Shown: in pieces, positions 36,596-45,476 of the stretch
Layout of the letters: each line of letters opens with the position of its first letter
How positions within the stretch are numbered: position 1 is the stretch's first letter
Source: JABURQ01 sp029243145
Lineage (GTDB): Bacteria > Planctomycetota > Planctomycetia > Planctomycetales > Planctomycetaceae
Reading direction: 5' to 3'
Assembly: GCA_965660145.1 (NCBI GenBank)
Contig: CBFHYX010000009.1
Span: 62,001 to 126,000, forward strand
Length of the DNA stretch: 64,000 nucleotides
Made by a program: the position numbers and the translations under genes
Notes under the pieces: generated by a model
The model's input: only the letters and a program-made list of their open reading frames with translations
Database searches by the model: none
Told to the model about the DNA's origin: nothing

Positions 36596-37528
36596 TTAGC
36601 GTGGGTGGTAGCTCGAAACCAGACTTTGAACAGTGTGAACATCGATTTCCAACTGTTCTTTTAACTCTTCAGCATTGGCAAACTTACGCACATCTCGTAA
36701 CTCACCTAAAAAATCGACTTTCAGCGTTTCCCCGTACAATTCACCCGAACATTCGATTAGGTGAATTTCGACTTTCGAGGCCTCGTCCGCGAATGTGGGA
36801 TTTGGACCAATATGGATTGCCGCTGGATACTCTCGCGATCCAAACTGACCAATTCCTCCATAAACACCCGCAGGAGGAAGCAGCGTCGTTATCCCGGACA
36901 AGTTAGCCGTCGGAAATCCCAATTCGCGGCCACGCCCTGCCCCCTTCACCACCTGACCGCTGATTTGATAGGGATGCCCGAGCAACTCACGCGTTTCCGT
37001 CAGTTTGCCTGTGCGAACGAGTTCGCGGATACGGCTGGAAGAAATCATCAACCCATCAACATTTTCGGGATAAACAATGTCAAGAAACATCTCATTTTGA
37101 CCGCAGAGTTCGGCGAGACGTTCCACTGTTCCTGAACGGTTCTTTCCAAAGAAGAAGTTCGGGCCTTCCACCATCCCACAAGCTTTCAGTTGCTCGCAGA
37201 CGATTTGCTGGAAGAAATCTTCGGCACTCAGATCGAGTAGCGCTCGATCTGTTGGATACGCGATCACAACGTCAATGCCGTATCGTTCGAGCAGTTCCAA
37301 CTTCCTTTCCAAGGTGCTGAGAGGAGGTGGCGTCTGCTCGGGACGCAGTAATGTGATGGGATGTGGATGGAATGTCAGCACGACAGCCGGAACATTGAGT
37401 TTCCTGGCATGGAACTTCAGCCGGTCAAGCATGACTTGATGGCCGCGATGAACGCCATCAAAGTTCCCGATCGCCACCACACATCCGCGGTAAGCATCGG
37501 GAGTATCAAATCCATCGAGAGATAACAT
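36596..37528 (-). CDS. ribF: Bifunctional riboflavin kinase / FAD synthetase
   Basis: 310 residues, usual length. The adenylyltransferase domain shows 'VAIGNFDGVHRGHQVML' and 'LTFHPHPITLLRP'; 'ISSSRIRELVRTG' forms its second nucleotide-binding motif. The C-terminal kinase domain shows 'GRGRELGFPTANL' and 'YPAAIHIGPNPTF'. It makes FMN and FAD. Coupling with nrnA downstream is common in bacteria. Confidence 0.95.
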   Translation of the reverse strand: MLSLDGFDTPDAYRGCVVAIGNFDGVHRGHQVMLDRLKFHARKLNVPAVVLTFHPHPITLLRPEQTPPPLSTLERKLELLERYGIDVVIAYPTDRALLDLSAEDFFQQIVCEQLKACGMVEGPNFFFGKNRSGTVERLAELCGQNEMFLDIVYPENVDGLMISSSRIRELVRTGKLTETRELLGHPYQISGQVVKGAGRGRELGFPTANLSGITTLLPPAGVYGGIGQFGSREYPAAIHIGPNPTFADEASKVEIHLIECSGELYGETLKVDFLGELRDVRKFANAEELKEQLEIDVHTVQSLVSSYHPR

Positions 37529-37638
37529 GCGAATTAGCGGCCACCAGAAGTTTGAGAGTCAGAATCATTTGATCTCCCAGTCTAACGGCTGGATATCAAT
37601 TCGCGAAGGGAAGCCGTAAACATCGAAAAGCCCGACTC

Positions 37639-38898
37639 TCACTTCCCCTGATCACGACGAGATAAGGCCTTCGATAGTTCTTGTTGGCTGATACTGCCGT
37701 CATCATCAGAATCGAGCCGACTGAAATTCTGCTGCATACGTTCCGGGGCTTCTTCTTTTGAGATTTTGCCATCCGCATTCTCATCAAATCGACTGAAGAA
37801 GCTTTTCGCAAAATCAGTGTTTGATGCCTCGCGTAAGGCGTCAGTATCGCTGAGATCGCGAGTACGTCCAGCCGGCTTTGTACTGTCTGCCATTTCAGGA
37901 CGACGTGGTCGCTCGGATTCTCCCCGCCCACGCATTTCAGGTCGGCCTTCGGCTCCACCAAGACCGCCACCGAAACCCATCATTTCAGCAGGATCAAGTT
38001 TACCGTCTCCGTTTCGATCGAGTTTCGCCACGAGTTCAGATGCATTGGAAAGTTCGCTTCCAGACAGCATTCCATCTCGATCAGAATCAAGCAGCGCAAA
38101 GAAGGCAGGACCGCGAGGTGGAGGTCCACCACTTTCTGGACGCCCCTTCATACCAGGACGGTCGCCAGTCATAGGACGACCGTCATCGGGACGCCCCGAC
38201 TTGGGACGATCATCGCCACGACTTTCAGGGCGAATTCCTCGCAACTTGGCAAAGTCGGCTTTGGTGATTTCCGTTTTCCCTAAACGATCAAACATTGGTT
38301 TGACACGTTCGCGAATCTCTGCGGGGACTTCATCGAGAGTCACCTTGCCATCCTGATTCTTGTCCAAGCGTTCAAAAAATTGCCCCTCATCGGGTAAACC
38401 GCGCTGTGTATCAGGTCGCTCCATCAAGATTGAGAGAGCTGTCGAAAACTCCTCCGCATTCAGTGAGTCTTTATTGAGCTTTTCAAAAATGGGAGCAAAT
38501 CGATCTCGAAAAGGTTCCGGCATTTCTTCTTTTGTCAGCTTGCCATTTTTATCTCGATCCAGACGTTCGAACATCTGCTGTGGCCCTGGAAACTGGTCAC
38601 GATCACCGGGACGACTTTGCGGACCTCCCTGAGGTGCAGAACTCTCGACAGGCTTGGGACTCACACCTGCCAGAAATTCTTCCCGAGTCAGCTTGCCATC
38701 TTCATTTTTGTCACCGAGAGTCACCAGACGGTTAAAGAGAGCTTCTTTTTCTGCTCCCAGTTCTTCGCGTGTCAGTAGACCATCGCTGTTTTTGTCGAGT
38801 GTTTTGAAGAAAGTCTCACTCGGGTTAACACCCGGTTGGGCAGAACTAATCGATGTTGCCAAGATAAACAGACAGGTCAGAAATAATGAATTCCGCAT
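37639..38898 (-). CDS. Secreted multi-EF-hand protein
   Basis: 419 residues from the ATG at 38898. This start has GGAAAG seven bases upstream and gives a signal peptide (hydrophobic core 4-17, cleavage after 'SSA'); an open extension upstream has no signal. At least eight canonical DxDxDG-type loops are visible, e.g. 'DKNSDGLLTREE', 'DKNEDGKLTREE', 'DRDKNGKLTKEE', 'DKNQDGKVTLDE', 'DSDRDGMLSGSE', 'DRNGDGKLDPAE', 'DENADGKISKEE' and 'DSDDDGSISQQE', with two degenerate ones between them. Arg/Pro/Gly/Asp-rich spacers lie between about 230-300. It is probably a calcium-binding exported protein; no enzyme domain is seen. Confidence 0.9.
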   Translation of the reverse strand: MRNSLFLTCLFILATSISSAQPGVNPSETFFKTLDKNSDGLLTREELGAEKEALFNRLVTLGDKNEDGKLTREEFLAGVSPKPVESSAPQGGPQSRPGDRDQFPGPQQMFERLDRDKNGKLTKEEMPEPFRDRFAPIFEKLNKDSLNAEEFSTALSILMERPDTQRGLPDEGQFFERLDKNQDGKVTLDEVPAEIRERVKPMFDRLGKTEITKADFAKLRGIRPESRGDDRPKSGRPDDGRPMTGDRPGMKGRPESGGPPPRGPAFFALLDSDRDGMLSGSELSNASELVAKLDRNGDGKLDPAEMMGFGGGLGGAEGRPEMRGRGESERPRRPEMADSTKPAGRTRDLSDTDALREASNTDFAKSFFSRFDENADGKISKEEAPERMQQNFSRLDSDDDGSISQQELSKALSRRDQGK

Positions 38899-39016
38899 GA
38901 TCGACTTTCCGAAGTTGAGCAATTTGACGCACATGACAATCCAGTGCCTCTCCCTAGTGAAACCCGGCATCACTCGCAAAGTTCCGGTATTTCATCAGCC
39001 ATGCTTGATAATGACG

Positions 39017-40735
39017 TTAGTTTTGACGAAGAGAATAGGATTTCCAGTAAACTCCACGCTCATCTTCCGTGACGTAGAAAAAGCTGTCAGGGAAGTATTT
39101 TTTGAGAGCATCAGACTTCGGAATACTTTTGAGCACTTCCCGTGCCTCATCCGAATTCTCATTCTGGGGGAGTTGCCCCAGAAGATTAGAAATCTGCTGA
39201 GAGATCCGTTCAACTTGCAAGCTGTTTTGAGAGATTCCCCACATGCCGGCCGATTCGGGAGCTTCCTCTGCCATTTTGAGAAACTGAGGAGAGTCTTTCA
39301 ATCTCTGCATGCTTTCTCCACCTCGCAGCAATTGCTCGATGCGTGTGGCTGAGTCGGTCAGGAACAAGGTATTCTGAGAGATCGTTACCTCCAGATTGCT
39401 CTCACCGTTCAGTGGAAACTGATAGATCGTCGTCCCTTGAAAATTCCGCACTTTGATGGCGGCATTGTCCATTTTTTGAATTTTCGCCAGCACATCCCCC
39501 ATCCGTTCGCTGTCTTTCAACTCGGCTGCCATCAGAATGAGCGACTTGTCAGCAGCATCACCCGAAGGAGGAACCGTCACTTCGACAGCGATTGTTCCTT
39601 TGAGAAGATCAAGCAGATCCTTTTGAGGGTGGAGTCCTTGAGCGCCGGGATGGTCGGCGAAGCCGTCCATCATGCGATCAAATGAACCCGGCTGAAACAT
39701 ATCTACCAAAGTTCGTGCCGCCGATAATGCTTCATCTAACTTCCAGTGATATATCATGAATGACTGAAAATTGGCAGAGGCCCAATCGGGAGGATTCACC
39801 GCAATCGATTTTGCCTGAAGTAATTGCAACACGCCTACTTGTGGAGACTCCGCATACACGACCACTTGGGAAACATTCTCAAATCGTTCGGTCGCCAAAT
39901 CGAAGGAGCCGCCCATCGACTTGAGTTTGTCCAGCCCAAAACGAGGCAGAAATGTCTGAAACAAGGCTTGCTGAGTGGCTCCTTGCGTTTCCAGACCGGT
40001 ACGAACGGCGAACAAAGGGTCCAGATACCAATACATCACCGGTTCCGAGTCCTCAACACGACAGCGTTCACGAATGTATTTGAAATCATCTTTCTCGGAC
40101 AAAACATCGGTATTCTCTCCATCCCAGCGCAACAGAATCGCTTCCAAGGCACCAATTTGACTGGCGACAACCAGATATCCATCTTTCTGAAACCAAGCCA
40201 ACTGCTGTTTGCTTTTTGATTCTTCGGGCAACAAATCGTAATAGATCACTTCAGTCTCTTCGATTTCGACGGTTTGACGAGTCTTTTCCGCCTTCTCCAA
40301 ATTTTCTTCGACACTCGTCAGCAGCTTCTCAACAGCGTCATCTGCCTCGCCATATTCCAGAGAAACCGAGACTCCAATCACTCCTCGTTTCACACGAGTG
40401 ACACTCAAAGTGACTTCTCCCGTGGGTATCTTGGAAAGCTCTTTCCAATCGACACCATACTCTTTGCCCAACTCATCGAGATTTTTCATCACAGGCTCGG
40501 AGAGCGAATTCCAGAACGGAGTCATCTCGGGGTTTGAAAAGAGATCCTCCCAAACTGTGTCGTCGTAACGCGCTTTGAACTCTTGAATGCTGGGAACAGA
40601 AATCATGGCCATCGTGTTTCGTGGCAGCACTTGTTCTGCCGGAATCTTATCCTCAGCCGAGAGAGAACTGACGGCGAGGAGACAACCAAGAAACGGCCCC
40701 ATCATGGGGAAGCGTGAAGTCAGAAGTGAAAACAT
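39017..40735 (-). CDS. Secreted protein of unknown function (DUF3352-like)
   Basis: 572 residues with a signal peptide (core 9-25, then 'SLSAED'). The mature part opens with 'LPRNTMAMISVPSIQEFK', a block seen in large planctomycete exported proteins similar to DUF3352. It contains mixed alpha/beta segments and no cysteine or catalytic motif I can name. It is followed downstream (same strand) by the EF-hand gene, about 120 bp away. Function not known. Confidence 0.82.
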   Translation of the reverse strand: MFSLLTSRFPMMGPFLGCLLAVSSLSAEDKIPAEQVLPRNTMAMISVPSIQEFKARYDDTVWEDLFSNPEMTPFWNSLSEPVMKNLDELGKEYGVDWKELSKIPTGEVTLSVTRVKRGVIGVSVSLEYGEADDAVEKLLTSVEENLEKAEKTRQTVEIEETEVIYYDLLPEESKSKQQLAWFQKDGYLVVASQIGALEAILLRWDGENTDVLSEKDDFKYIRERCRVEDSEPVMYWYLDPLFAVRTGLETQGATQQALFQTFLPRFGLDKLKSMGGSFDLATERFENVSQVVVYAESPQVGVLQLLQAKSIAVNPPDWASANFQSFMIYHWKLDEALSAARTLVDMFQPGSFDRMMDGFADHPGAQGLHPQKDLLDLLKGTIAVEVTVPPSGDAADKSLILMAAELKDSERMGDVLAKIQKMDNAAIKVRNFQGTTIYQFPLNGESNLEVTISQNTLFLTDSATRIEQLLRGGESMQRLKDSPQFLKMAEEAPESAGMWGISQNSLQVERISQQISNLLGQLPQNENSDEAREVLKSIPKSDALKKYFPDSFFYVTEDERGVYWKSYSLRQN

Positions 40736-40786
40736 AAATTTCTTTCATAATGTCGATAAGCACACGGGCACGATGAATCACGGCAA

Positions 40787-41464
40787 TCAGTCATACTTCC
40801 GGGGACGTGGTGGTTCAACCGGTTGGGCTGAGGAATTCGCAAGTACCGAGGTATTCGTCAGATAATCGATCAACTGGGATTCCAGATAGATTCTCCCGGT
40901 CGGCTGATCGAACTTTTGATCTCCAGGGTTTGATGAAATCATACGGGCGGTCTCACGACCATTTTGGTTGTTGACCATATCTGTAAAAAACTCCGCTCCC
41001 CCTTTGCGGGTGATAATAAACTGAAGTTCTTTCCGACCATCCGGCAAACTCAAATACCGTTCTGCCCGATCAATCGATTCTGGATACTTGGAAAGATCTT
41101 TGAAAAACGATTTGCCCATTCGCGTCGAAAGCATTTTATAAAAGAGATCTCCCTCGCTGAGAAACATCGGCTGTAATTCTGCGTTTTTCGGAAGCGTTAA
41201 GCCTTGTTCGCGGAGTTGTTCAATAATGGGTGTAACAAACTCCCAAGTGAGAGGATCCCCTTTTTGATAATCCTTCGTCCCGGCAAACATTTCCGAGACA
41301 GTAAGAATCTTCTCATCTTCTACGACGACGGGAACGTCGTCTTCCTCGACCTTTTCCGCTTCAGACTTCAAAAGAGGAGTAATTTTCATCTGCGCAAAAG
41401 CACTTTGATTGCCGAACACTATTGACGACACCAGAGTTAACAGAACCAGACTGAGCTTCTTCAT
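40787..41464 (-). CDS. Small secreted protein of unknown function
   Basis: 225 residues with a clear signal peptide ('KLSLVLLTLVSSIVFG', cleavage after 'SAFA'). The mature protein is charged, with an acidic patch 'EKVEEDDVPVVVEDEK' and a Pro-rich end 'SAQPVEPPRPRKYD'. No family is recognised. It lies 51 bp upstream of the 572-residue secreted protein gene and could be co-transcribed with it. Confidence 0.8.
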   Translation of the reverse strand: MKKLSLVLLTLVSSIVFGNQSAFAQMKITPLLKSEAEKVEEDDVPVVVEDEKILTVSEMFAGTKDYQKGDPLTWEFVTPIIEQLREQGLTLPKNAELQPMFLSEGDLFYKMLSTRMGKSFFKDLSKYPESIDRAERYLSLPDGRKELQFIITRKGGAEFFTDMVNNQNGRETARMISSNPGDQKFDQPTGRIYLESQLIDYLTNTSVLANSSAQPVEPPRPRKYD

Positions 41465-41739
41465 CGCGAGCCCCTCTCCAAATAACCGAACTTATACATT
41501 GTGATGTTCTCTTACGCAGGAACAAGGGGAATTCTCTGACAAGATGACTTTAAGTGTGGCACACATCACTAAAATGGAGCGTTTTGCTGCTTTGTATGAA
41601 CTCATTTTTGACTTCGGCAACCGGGTTATTCGGATCGCGCAAATCGCGTACTGCCTCACACGACTTTATTGTTGCCCCATTCAGCGTGAAACACTTTCTC
41701 GTCAGACTCCCGATAATCGCACTCACTTCGCGCATTGGC

Positions 41740-42753
41740 TCAATTGTGAGTCGGTGTGTCCAAGATTCGGGGCATGTCGGTTTTCAATCGCTGCATTCCC
41801 TCTTCGAACGTCACAAGAGGATGATAACCGAAGTCACGCTCTGCCTTATCAATCTTATAGGTGTGCGACAAGGAAAGTTGGTTCGCCAAAAAACGGCACA
41901 TGGTTGGTTCTGACTTCAGTCGGAACACCGTATTTATCCATTCTAAGAACGTACCCACCATGTATGCTGTGCGACGGGAGATTTTCCTTTTCGCGGGTGG
42001 CAAGTCGGCCAGCTCCAGAATCTCATGGATCCAGGCCCAAAGCTGAACCGGCTCTTTCTCATTGATGAAATAGGCTTGACCGGCCACCGGAGAATCCAAG
42101 GTCAATTTGTCCGCGGCCTGCAAATGGGCGGCTGCCGCATTTTCCACATAAATGACCGATATCAGATTAGAACCATCCCCTACTTGTATGAGCCTTCCCG
42201 CTTTCGCCCGTTGTAATAAACGCGGGACCAAATGATTGTCTCTTGGTCCCCACATCAAGTGAGGACGAATCGAACAGGTCGCCATTCCCGAATTGCCATT
42301 CGCTTTCAAAACGGTTTGCTCGGCCAAAGCCTTCGAATGAGGATAGTGGCAGAGATACGAATCTGGATACGGCAGGCTTTCGTCGGCTTGAAGATGATTG
42401 ACGTTGTCAAAAATCACACTGGGAGAACTCGTGTATAAGAATCGTTTCACCCCTTGTTCTTGTGCTGACTTCAAAAGATTCAACGTGCCTTGTGTATTGA
42501 TCGAATGATATCGCTCCCAAGGCCCCCAAATGCCGGGAACGGCAGCCGTATGAAAAACCGTATCAATGCCTGCACAAGCAAGCTTCACGTCATCTTGGTT
42601 ACGAACATCACCGCGCACACATTCGACATCCATTTCCTGCAAAAACGGATACTCACCACGACTAAGCACCCGCACCTGATCACCACGGTCAAGCAGTTGC
42701 TCAACCAGATAGCGTCCGAGAAAACCGCCTCCCCCCGTGACCAGAGCTTTCAA
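41740..42753 (-). CDS. oleD: OleD-like NAD(P)-dependent 3-beta-hydroxy dehydrogenase/epimerase
   Basis: 337 residues of the extended short-chain dehydrogenase fold. The N-terminal 'KALVTGGGGFLGRYLVEQLL' is the Rossmann GxxGxxG site; 'YTSSPSVIF' and 'YPHSKALAEQ' give the catalytic Ser and YxxxK. It starts with TTG, overlapping the oleC TGA by four bases, so translation is coupled. OleD reduces the 2-alkyl-3-ketoalkanoate formed by OleA in head-to-head olefin biosynthesis. Because the dehydrogenase family is broad, the olefin role rests on the adjacent OleC-like gene. Confidence 0.75.
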   Translation of the reverse strand: MKALVTGGGGFLGRYLVEQLLDRGDQVRVLSRGEYPFLQEMDVECVRGDVRNQDDVKLACAGIDTVFHTAAVPGIWGPWERYHSINTQGTLNLLKSAQEQGVKRFLYTSSPSVIFDNVNHLQADESLPYPDSYLCHYPHSKALAEQTVLKANGNSGMATCSIRPHLMWGPRDNHLVPRLLQRAKAGRLIQVGDGSNLISVIYVENAAAAHLQAADKLTLDSPVAGQAYFINEKEPVQLWAWIHEILELADLPPAKRKISRRTAYMVGTFLEWINTVFRLKSEPTMCRFLANQLSLSHTYKIDKAERDFGYHPLVTFEEGMQRLKTDMPRILDTPTHN

Positions 42754-44423
42754 ACCATCTCTCCCTCGGCAAGTTCTTGTGATGCCCAGATGGCAAGTTT
42801 CTCGCGATTGATCTTCACATTATGCCTGATATCAACAGGTAAAGCGGGATGAAACAAAAAGGTTTCCACACTCGCTGTGTGTGATTGTTGCACGGCCATT
42901 TCCCGCAAGTCGGCAAGCAACTGATCCTGATCACTTTTTGATTGTGACAAATAGGCGGGTTCGCGTTCCACCACAATCACCGGTTGCTGATTCCCTTTTT
43001 CTCCGACTCCCACTAACGCCGTCCGGTAGACCTGTGAATGTTCATTGAAGATCGGTTCGCATTGTTCGGTATAAAGGGGACCGTTTGCCGTCGAAACAAT
43101 ATGAGCTTTGCGACCGCAAAACCACAGCAGCCCTTCTTCATCGAGATACCCGACATCTCCCACACGATGCCACAACTCCGTTTCGCTTTTGATTTTTCCC
43201 AAGCGAGTTGCCTCGGGGCGATTGAAATACTCTTTGGTCACAACCTCACCCGAAACGGTGATTTCTCCGATCTTTTCCGCAGGTAAAACCTCCATCTCGG
43301 CAGGAGAGTCAATCGGACCATCTACAATACGAATAATGCGAACGTCGATTTTCTCGAAAGGATGTCCCACACAAGTCCCCGCGCCGGCTGCGGTTCGTTC
43401 TCCAATTCTCCCCACCATCTCTCGACCCGCGAGACAGGCAATCGGCAAAGATTCGGTGGCACCGTACGGTGGATACATGTCGGCCGCAGGTTCCTCCAGA
43501 ACGGAGTGCATCCGGTTTAGAATGGGTAACGGCAAAGGCGCCCCGGCACTGCAAATTCGTTTGAGATGCGGAATCGTGATGGACTTTTCCACGCAATATT
43601 TCCCCACCCGATTCCAGAGCGCAGGAGAACCAAACGCTTGTGTGATTTGAAAATCGCGAATCGGGTCGAGAATGTTTTCGGGGTCGACATCTGCCGGCCG
43701 GGTGGGATTCATATCGGGAATCACCGAAGTCACCCCCATGCCGGCGTCGAACAAAGCAAATAAGGGAAATGCCGCCAAGTCGACTTCTCCTGGTTCGACC
43801 TGAAAGAACTCCTGGAGTTGTTCAACCTGCGAATTGAACATGCCATGCTCGTACAGAACTCCCTTGGGTGGCCCCGTACTACCACTCGTAAAAATGATGG
43901 CCGCAGAATCGGAACTCGAAACGACCGGCAATTGAACGTCTGAGGTATCGACTTTCAAAAGTTGGTCGAACGTCGAACCTCCCCAGAGCCATCGGAGGCC
44001 TACTGTCACATTCATGGACGCATTCGGAAATCGCTTACGATTCAGGCAGCGAACAATCTGCACCAAAGGAATTCCAATAAATCCGTCGGGGTTGATCTCT
44101 TCGAGACAATCAAAGATGCGCGTACGCCCCATACCGGGATCGATCAGAACGACCGTCGCCCCGGCTTTGAATAATGCAAAAGTCAGACTAAAGAACTTGA
44201 GCCCCGGCGGAACCATCAGCACAATTTTCTGTCCCGACTGCAAACCACGCTTTCGCAAAGCTTTCGCGAGTTGGTCACTTTGCCGATCAAGTTCAGCGAT
44301 GGTGATCTGAGTGTAATTCATCCGACCATCTTTACCGCAATGGCACTGAACGACTGCCGGATTATCGGGAATCTGTTGTGCAAACTCTGAAAGCCTGGTG
44401 GCGATATTGGCAGACGAAGACAT
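42750..44423 (-). CDS. oleC: OleC-like AMP-binding beta-lactone synthetase
   Basis: 557 residues, start ATG at 44423 (a GTG lies one codon upstream). It is an ANL-family adenylating enzyme with 'IIFTSGSTGPPKGVLYEHGM' (P-loop-like motif), 'YPPYGATESLPIA' and 'WHRVGDVGYLDEEGLLWFCG'. The 'GPPKGVLYEHGMF' version and the 'AFPLFALFDAGMG' block are those of OleC, which turns a 2-alkyl-3-hydroxyalkanoate into a beta-lactone. OleA and OleB genes are not in this window. Other fatty-acid CoA ligases remain an alternative, but overlap with an OleD-like gene favours OleC. Confidence 0.8.
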   Translation of the reverse strand: MSSSANIATRLSEFAQQIPDNPAVVQCHCGKDGRMNYTQITIAELDRQSDQLAKALRKRGLQSGQKIVLMVPPGLKFFSLTFALFKAGATVVLIDPGMGRTRIFDCLEEINPDGFIGIPLVQIVRCLNRKRFPNASMNVTVGLRWLWGGSTFDQLLKVDTSDVQLPVVSSSDSAAIIFTSGSTGPPKGVLYEHGMFNSQVEQLQEFFQVEPGEVDLAAFPLFALFDAGMGVTSVIPDMNPTRPADVDPENILDPIRDFQITQAFGSPALWNRVGKYCVEKSITIPHLKRICSAGAPLPLPILNRMHSVLEEPAADMYPPYGATESLPIACLAGREMVGRIGERTAAGAGTCVGHPFEKIDVRIIRIVDGPIDSPAEMEVLPAEKIGEITVSGEVVTKEYFNRPEATRLGKIKSETELWHRVGDVGYLDEEGLLWFCGRKAHIVSTANGPLYTEQCEPIFNEHSQVYRTALVGVGEKGNQQPVIVVEREPAYLSQSKSDQDQLLADLREMAVQQSHTASVETFLFHPALPVDIRHNVKINREKLAIWASQELAEGEMV

Positions 44424-44465
44424 CACAAATCATTCTCATCAATCCCGCCGAGCGGGAAGAAAACT

Positions 44466-45287
44466 TTAGACAGCGAATCGAGGGGTGAGAATTTCGCCTT
44501 TTCCCAATTCCAAAAAATCTCCCGCATACTTTTCAAACTCAGAAGCCACGGACGAGACATCAAAGCCGACATCGGCCAAATGCTTAAAATACAACTTCAT
44601 AAACAGTGGCGAAGTTCTGCCTGCGTGTCTGAAGGTAGGTAAGATATCGGGTTTTGAATCTCCTCCCAGCAAACCGATGGTCCCACGTCGCATTCCCGCG
44701 CCGTGGCGAATCCCGGACGAACCAAAAACCAGAATGGTCCCGGCGATCATATTGAAACCGACTCCGTCACCCGCATCACCTTTGATGGCGATCAAGCCGC
44801 GTCGCATTGTGTGTCCAATTTCGTTCCCCGCATTGCCATCAATCAGAATTTCGCCACCAGTCATACCGCGCCGACCGCCTCGATAGACGGCTCCCACAAG
44901 ATGGCCGGCATTTCCTTTGACGTGAATACGTCCGCCGTGCATTTCAGCCCCCACCCAATCGGCGGCGTTACCGTTAATGATGACCTGACCACCCGTCATC
45001 TCGGCACCGACGTGCATACCCACATTGCCTTCCACACGAACTGTCCCTTCGGAGAGATGTGTCCCAATCAACTTGACCTTGGCACAATCCCCCACCCAGA
45101 CCATCTCATTATCAGCAGCCGACCCTTTCACGTCAAATAACTCGCCCACTTCGGGCTGCTTGTTTCCATGAAAAATGGTCAACTTTTGGATTTGATCGAC
45201 ACTGAGTTCGCGGACTGTCTCGAGGCGAATCGGATCGACCTCCAAGGGGATCGAAACTTCCTGTCTGAGGGTCAATTCCAGTGGCAT
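44466..45287 (-). CDS. fhcC: Formylmethanofuran dehydrogenase subunit C-like protein
   Basis: 273 residues from the ATG at 45287 (a TTG five codons upstream is possible). It is built from repeated GxxGxxxG units, e.g. 'GNVGMHVGAEMTGGQVIING' and 'GNAGNEIGHTMRRGLIAIKG', the right-handed beta-helix of FwdC/FhcC and the GltB C-terminal domain. In C1 metabolism FhcC is a subunit of the formyltransferase/hydrolase complex of the tetrahydromethanopterin pathway, which planctomycetes possess. No fhcA, B or D is nearby. Its gene is upstream of oleC by about 40 bp, on the same strand, which is unexpected. Confidence 0.85.
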   Translation of the reverse strand: MPLELTLRQEVSIPLEVDPIRLETVRELSVDQIQKLTIFHGNKQPEVGELFDVKGSAADNEMVWVGDCAKVKLIGTHLSEGTVRVEGNVGMHVGAEMTGGQVIINGNAADWVGAEMHGGRIHVKGNAGHLVGAVYRGGRRGMTGGEILIDGNAGNEIGHTMRRGLIAIKGDAGDGVGFNMIAGTILVFGSSGIRHGAGMRRGTIGLLGGDSKPDILPTFRHAGRTSPLFMKLYFKHLADVGFDVSSVASEFEKYAGDFLELGKGEILTPRFAV

Positions 45288-45476
45288 AAGACTCGGTTCC
45301 AAATCGAAGGTTTTGAACTCTCCCCAGACTATCAGTGAGCCGTTCCAATGTCACCCCATTTATGACCGAAGTTGTTTGTTCTCAGTCTCTTTCGCCCCAA
45401 ATGTGGGGTTCTCCAATTTCGCAATCATCGCTATCATTTGGCCCATCAATCTACAATAGGAATGGAGCCCGCACTG

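Noticed and set aside
37566..37638. Terminator between ribF and the EF-hand gene
   Set aside because: The candidate stem near 37570-37640 is imperfect and has no T run on the minus strand.
41550..41735. 61-codon minus-strand frame downstream of oleD
   Set aside because: No Shine-Dalgarno site and no recognisable similarity; probably chance.
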